Assembly: GCA_008921705.1 (NCBI GenBank)
Contig: VFFE01007075.1
Location: forward strand, 62,461-126,460
Source: Burhinus oedicnemus
Lineage: Eukaryota > Chordata > Aves > Charadriiformes > Burhinidae
Length of the DNA stretch: 64,000 nucleotides
Direction of reading: 5' to 3'
Part shown: positions 62,487 through 64,000 of the stretch, in pieces
Layout: each line of letters opens with the position of its first letter
How positions within the stretch are numbered: the first letter of the stretch is position 1
Program-made: the position numbers and the translations under genes
The notes under the pieces: model-generated
The model's input: the letters and a program-made list of their open reading frames with translations, nothing else
What the model was told of the DNA's origin: nothing
Databases searched by the model: none

Positions 62487-62846
62487 TGTCCTGGTTCCGG
62501 CCGGGATAGGGTTAATTTTCTGGCCCGGGACACAGGTATTCCATACCACGTGATGCCACGCCCAGTCCATAAAAGGGAGCTGGCCGGGAGGGGGAGGAAG
62601 GCACGGTTCGGGAGCTGGCTGGGGCTGCTCGGTCCGGTCGGTGAGCATCGGTACAGTAACCCTGTGTGTGCATCCCTCCGTCACTGTTATTGTTGTTGTT
62701 CTCCTCTTTTGTTTGCTGTTATGTTAAACTGCCTTTTATCTCAACCCACGAGTTTTGCCTTTTTCTTCCAATTTTCCCCACCGCCCTCGGGGGTTGAGCA
62801 GGCAACTGCGTGGTTCTCTGTTGCCGGCTGAGGCCAAACCACAACA
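62487..62846 (+). repeat. 5' LTR of the endogenous retrovirus
   Basis: A 360-base repeat unit bounded by TGTCCTGG and ACAACA, which gives the standard TG...CA ends. It contains a TATA-like CATAAAAG at 62569-62576, then a T-rich stretch and a GC-rich end (CCGCCCTCGGGGGTTGAGCA). Seven bases separate its end from the primer binding site. Confidence 0.9.
62569..62576 (+). promoter_or_regulatory. LTR TATA-like box
   Basis: CATAAAAG lies 82 bases into the LTR, upstream of a GC-rich probable R region. Its position fits the U3 promoter of a compact LTR. Confidence 0.55.
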
Positions 62847-62853
62847 GTCTTTT

Positions 62854-62871
62854 TGGCGCCCAACGTGGGGC
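62854..62871 (+). other. Primer binding site, tRNA-Lys (1,2) type
   Basis: The 18 bases TGGCGCCCAACGTGGGGC are the complement of the 3' end of tRNA-Lys-1,2 as I know it from viruses that use this primer. The site is perfect and lies just after the LTR, which fixes both the LTR end and the orientation of the element. Confidence 0.9.
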
Positions 62872-62914
62872 TGTACGGAGTGCACCATCATCGTATGCCA
62901 ACTCCTTGGCAGTG

Positions 62915-63415
62915 ATGGAATGGAAAGGTGAAGAGGGACCAACGGTGGATGAGGTGGCTGGCCAACTACGGCACTACGAAGAAAGTCTCTCTTCCCCCCT
63001 CATCTCAGCTGTAGAGAAACTTTCCCAGAAGGTCCAGCAACTTGAAGAGAATATGTCCTACTCCCCACCCGTATGGGCTAGCATCTCAGCTGTTAGGAGC
63101 AGGCGTTTCTCTATTCAAGAGAGAGAGTATAGAAGGTACACACCACGAGGCACCCTGTGGTTTTACCTGCATGACCGTGGAGAGGACATGAGGAAATGGG
63201 ATAGACAACCTACCTCAATCCTACAGGCACGGGTACATGAATTGCAAAGGAGAACAACCACAAAAGGGGATCCCTCCAGGAGGAGTGCCACTCCAGTTTC
63301 CAGTGAGCAGTTCCCCAGACAGAGTAGAAGGCCTGATCTTACCTCTGATCCTCTTGAAGGGACTTCCAAGTCATTTCTGCAAGAAGTCAGTAACGGATAC
63401 TATGACCAGGATTAG
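62915..63415 (+). CDS. gag: Retroviral gag-like frame, shortened, ending in TAG
   Basis: A 166-codon frame starts at the first good ATG after the leader (AGTGATGG context) and ends at TAG (63413-63415). The first part is acidic with heptad-like leucine spacing (LISAVEKLSQKVQQLEENM), suggesting a short coiled coil. The second half is Arg- and Ser-rich. I see no major homology region and no CCHC zinc knuckle, and retroviral gag proteins usually exceed 400 residues. The capsid and nucleocapsid parts therefore seem to be missing, by deletion or because the element is a reduced derivative. The TAG lies in the same frame as the following protease. A different start, upstream non-ATG, cannot be excluded. 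Confidence 0.7.
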   Translation: MEWKGEEGPTVDEVAGQLRHYEESLSSPLISAVEKLSQKVQQLEENMSYSPPVWASISAVRSRRFSIQEREYRRYTPRGTLWFYLHDRGEDMRKWDRQPTSILQARVHELQRRTTTKGDPSRRSATPVSSEQFPRQSRRPDLTSDPLEGTSKSFLQEVSNGYYDQD

Positions 63416-64000
63416 AGGGGCCCTGCCTCCAGCCAGGTGGGGGACAGGGACAACCGGGTTTATTGGACTGTGTGGATTCGGTGGCCTGGCACATCAGACC
63501 CACAGGAGTATAAGGCTCTAGAGGACACTGGTGCACAGTGCACCTTAATACCATCAAGCTATAGAGAGGCAGAACCCGTTTGTATTTCCGGGGTGACAGG
63601 AGGATCCCAAGAGTTGACTGTATTGGAAGCTGAGGTGAGCCTAACTGGGAATGACTGGCAAAAGCATCCCATTGTGACTGGCCCAGAGGCTCCATGCATC
63701 CTTGGTATAGACTATCTCAGGAGAGGGTATTTCAAGGACCCAAAAGGGTACCGGTGGGCTTTTGGCATAGCTGCCTTGGAGACGGATGAAATTAAGCAGC
63801 TGTCTGCTTTGCCTGGTCTCTCAGAAGACCCTTCTGTCGTAGGGTTGTTGAGGGTCAAAGAACAACAGGTGCCGATGGCTACTACAACGGTGCATCGGCG
63901 GCAATATCGCACTAATCGAGACTCCCTGATTCCCATCCATAACCTGATCCGTCAACTAGAGACTCAAGGAGTGATCAGCAAGACCCGCTCACCCTTTAAT
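63416..64000 (+). CDS. pol: Retroviral protease and start of reverse transcriptase (partial pol)
   Basis: The frame directly after the gag TAG is open for 195 codons to the window end. It includes the aspartic-protease active-site motif DTGAQ (Asp codon at 63525-63527) and the later protease motif CILGIDYL, about 60 residues further on. After a linker it reaches RQLETQGVISKT followed by RSPFN, the conserved entry into the RT domain of this retroelement group. No frameshift or stop is seen in this part. It has no ATG at its start, so it would need readthrough of the TAG or another mechanism to be made. The RT catalytic YXDD box lies outside the window. Confidence 0.85.

Larger units (their letters stand above)
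62487..64000 (+). mobile_element. Endogenous retrovirus, 5' part (continues past window)
   Basis: An avian endogenous retrovirus inserted in a RYK intron, antisense to RYK. Order seen: 5' LTR (62487-62846), primer binding site (62854-62871), a short gag frame (62915-63415), then protease and the start of reverse transcriptase, open to the end of the window. The pol-type sequence resembles the ERVL-like elements of birds. The primer binding site, however, is the tRNA-Lys type known from betaretroviruses and lentiviruses. The five bases before the LTR (62482-62486, CTCAT) are the candidate target-site duplication. Confidence 0.93.

Noticed and set aside
62346..62684. 112-codon minus-strand frame spanning the LTR start.
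   Set aside because: It crosses the junction between intron and LTR, so it cannot be an ancestral gene.
1..64000. Possibility of bacterial, plasmid or phage content, CRISPR arrays, or an operon-like novel system.
   Set aside because: Exon-intron structure, CR1 LINEs, an avian retrovirus and low coding density show vertebrate nuclear DNA. No regularly spaced repeats or clustered intact frames were found.

Overview
The window is vertebrate, almost certainly avian, nuclear DNA. Coding sequence is sparse and split into short exons with GT-AG junctions. The dispersed repeats are CR1 LINEs ending in the bird-type ATTCTATGATTCTATGA tail, and an endogenous retrovirus of the type common in birds lies at the right edge. 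I see no bacterial operons, CRISPR arrays, or rRNA or tRNA genes. Most of the long open frames are chance readings of GC-rich non-coding DNA or parts of CR1.

Layout. Positions 1-2250 hold the 5' end of a minus-strand gene that I identify as SLCO2A1 (prostaglandin transporter). They contain part of intron 1, a 30-codon first coding exon (2037-2126) and a short 5' leader, with a TATA box at 2273-2280. Positions 2281-44212 are a roughly 42 kb, mostly non-coding interval. It holds a small cluster of CR1 fragments (5.8-6.8 kb), a few isolated motifs (twin octamers at 8.87 kb, a CRE at 25.66 kb, a 12-bp palindrome at 32.39 kb) and two weak orphan coding candidates (28.7-29.2 kb and 36.3 kb). Its right end must include the RYK 3' UTR. 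Positions 44213-58141 carry the last six coding exons of RYK on the minus strand, which encode the C-terminal 239 residues (most of the kinase-like domain). The introns hold three CR1 copies, an LTR and a 20-N assembly gap. Positions 58142-64000 are a further RYK intron. A plus-strand endogenous retrovirus begins at 62487 (LTR, tRNA-Lys-type primer binding site, short gag, pro, start of RT) and runs off the window.

SLCO2A1 and RYK lie head to tail on the same strand, the same neighbour order I recall for mammals. SLCO2A1 imports prostaglandins. RYK is a Wnt-binding receptor with a degenerate kinase domain, and its altered catalytic motifs (HKD, DNA) can be read here. I found no evidence of a new multi-gene system. 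The items most worth a second look are the in-frame TAG between a shortened gag and pro in the retrovirus, the near-identical direct CR1 copies flanking two RYK exons, the twin octamer element, and an orphan exon-like frame at 36.3 kb.
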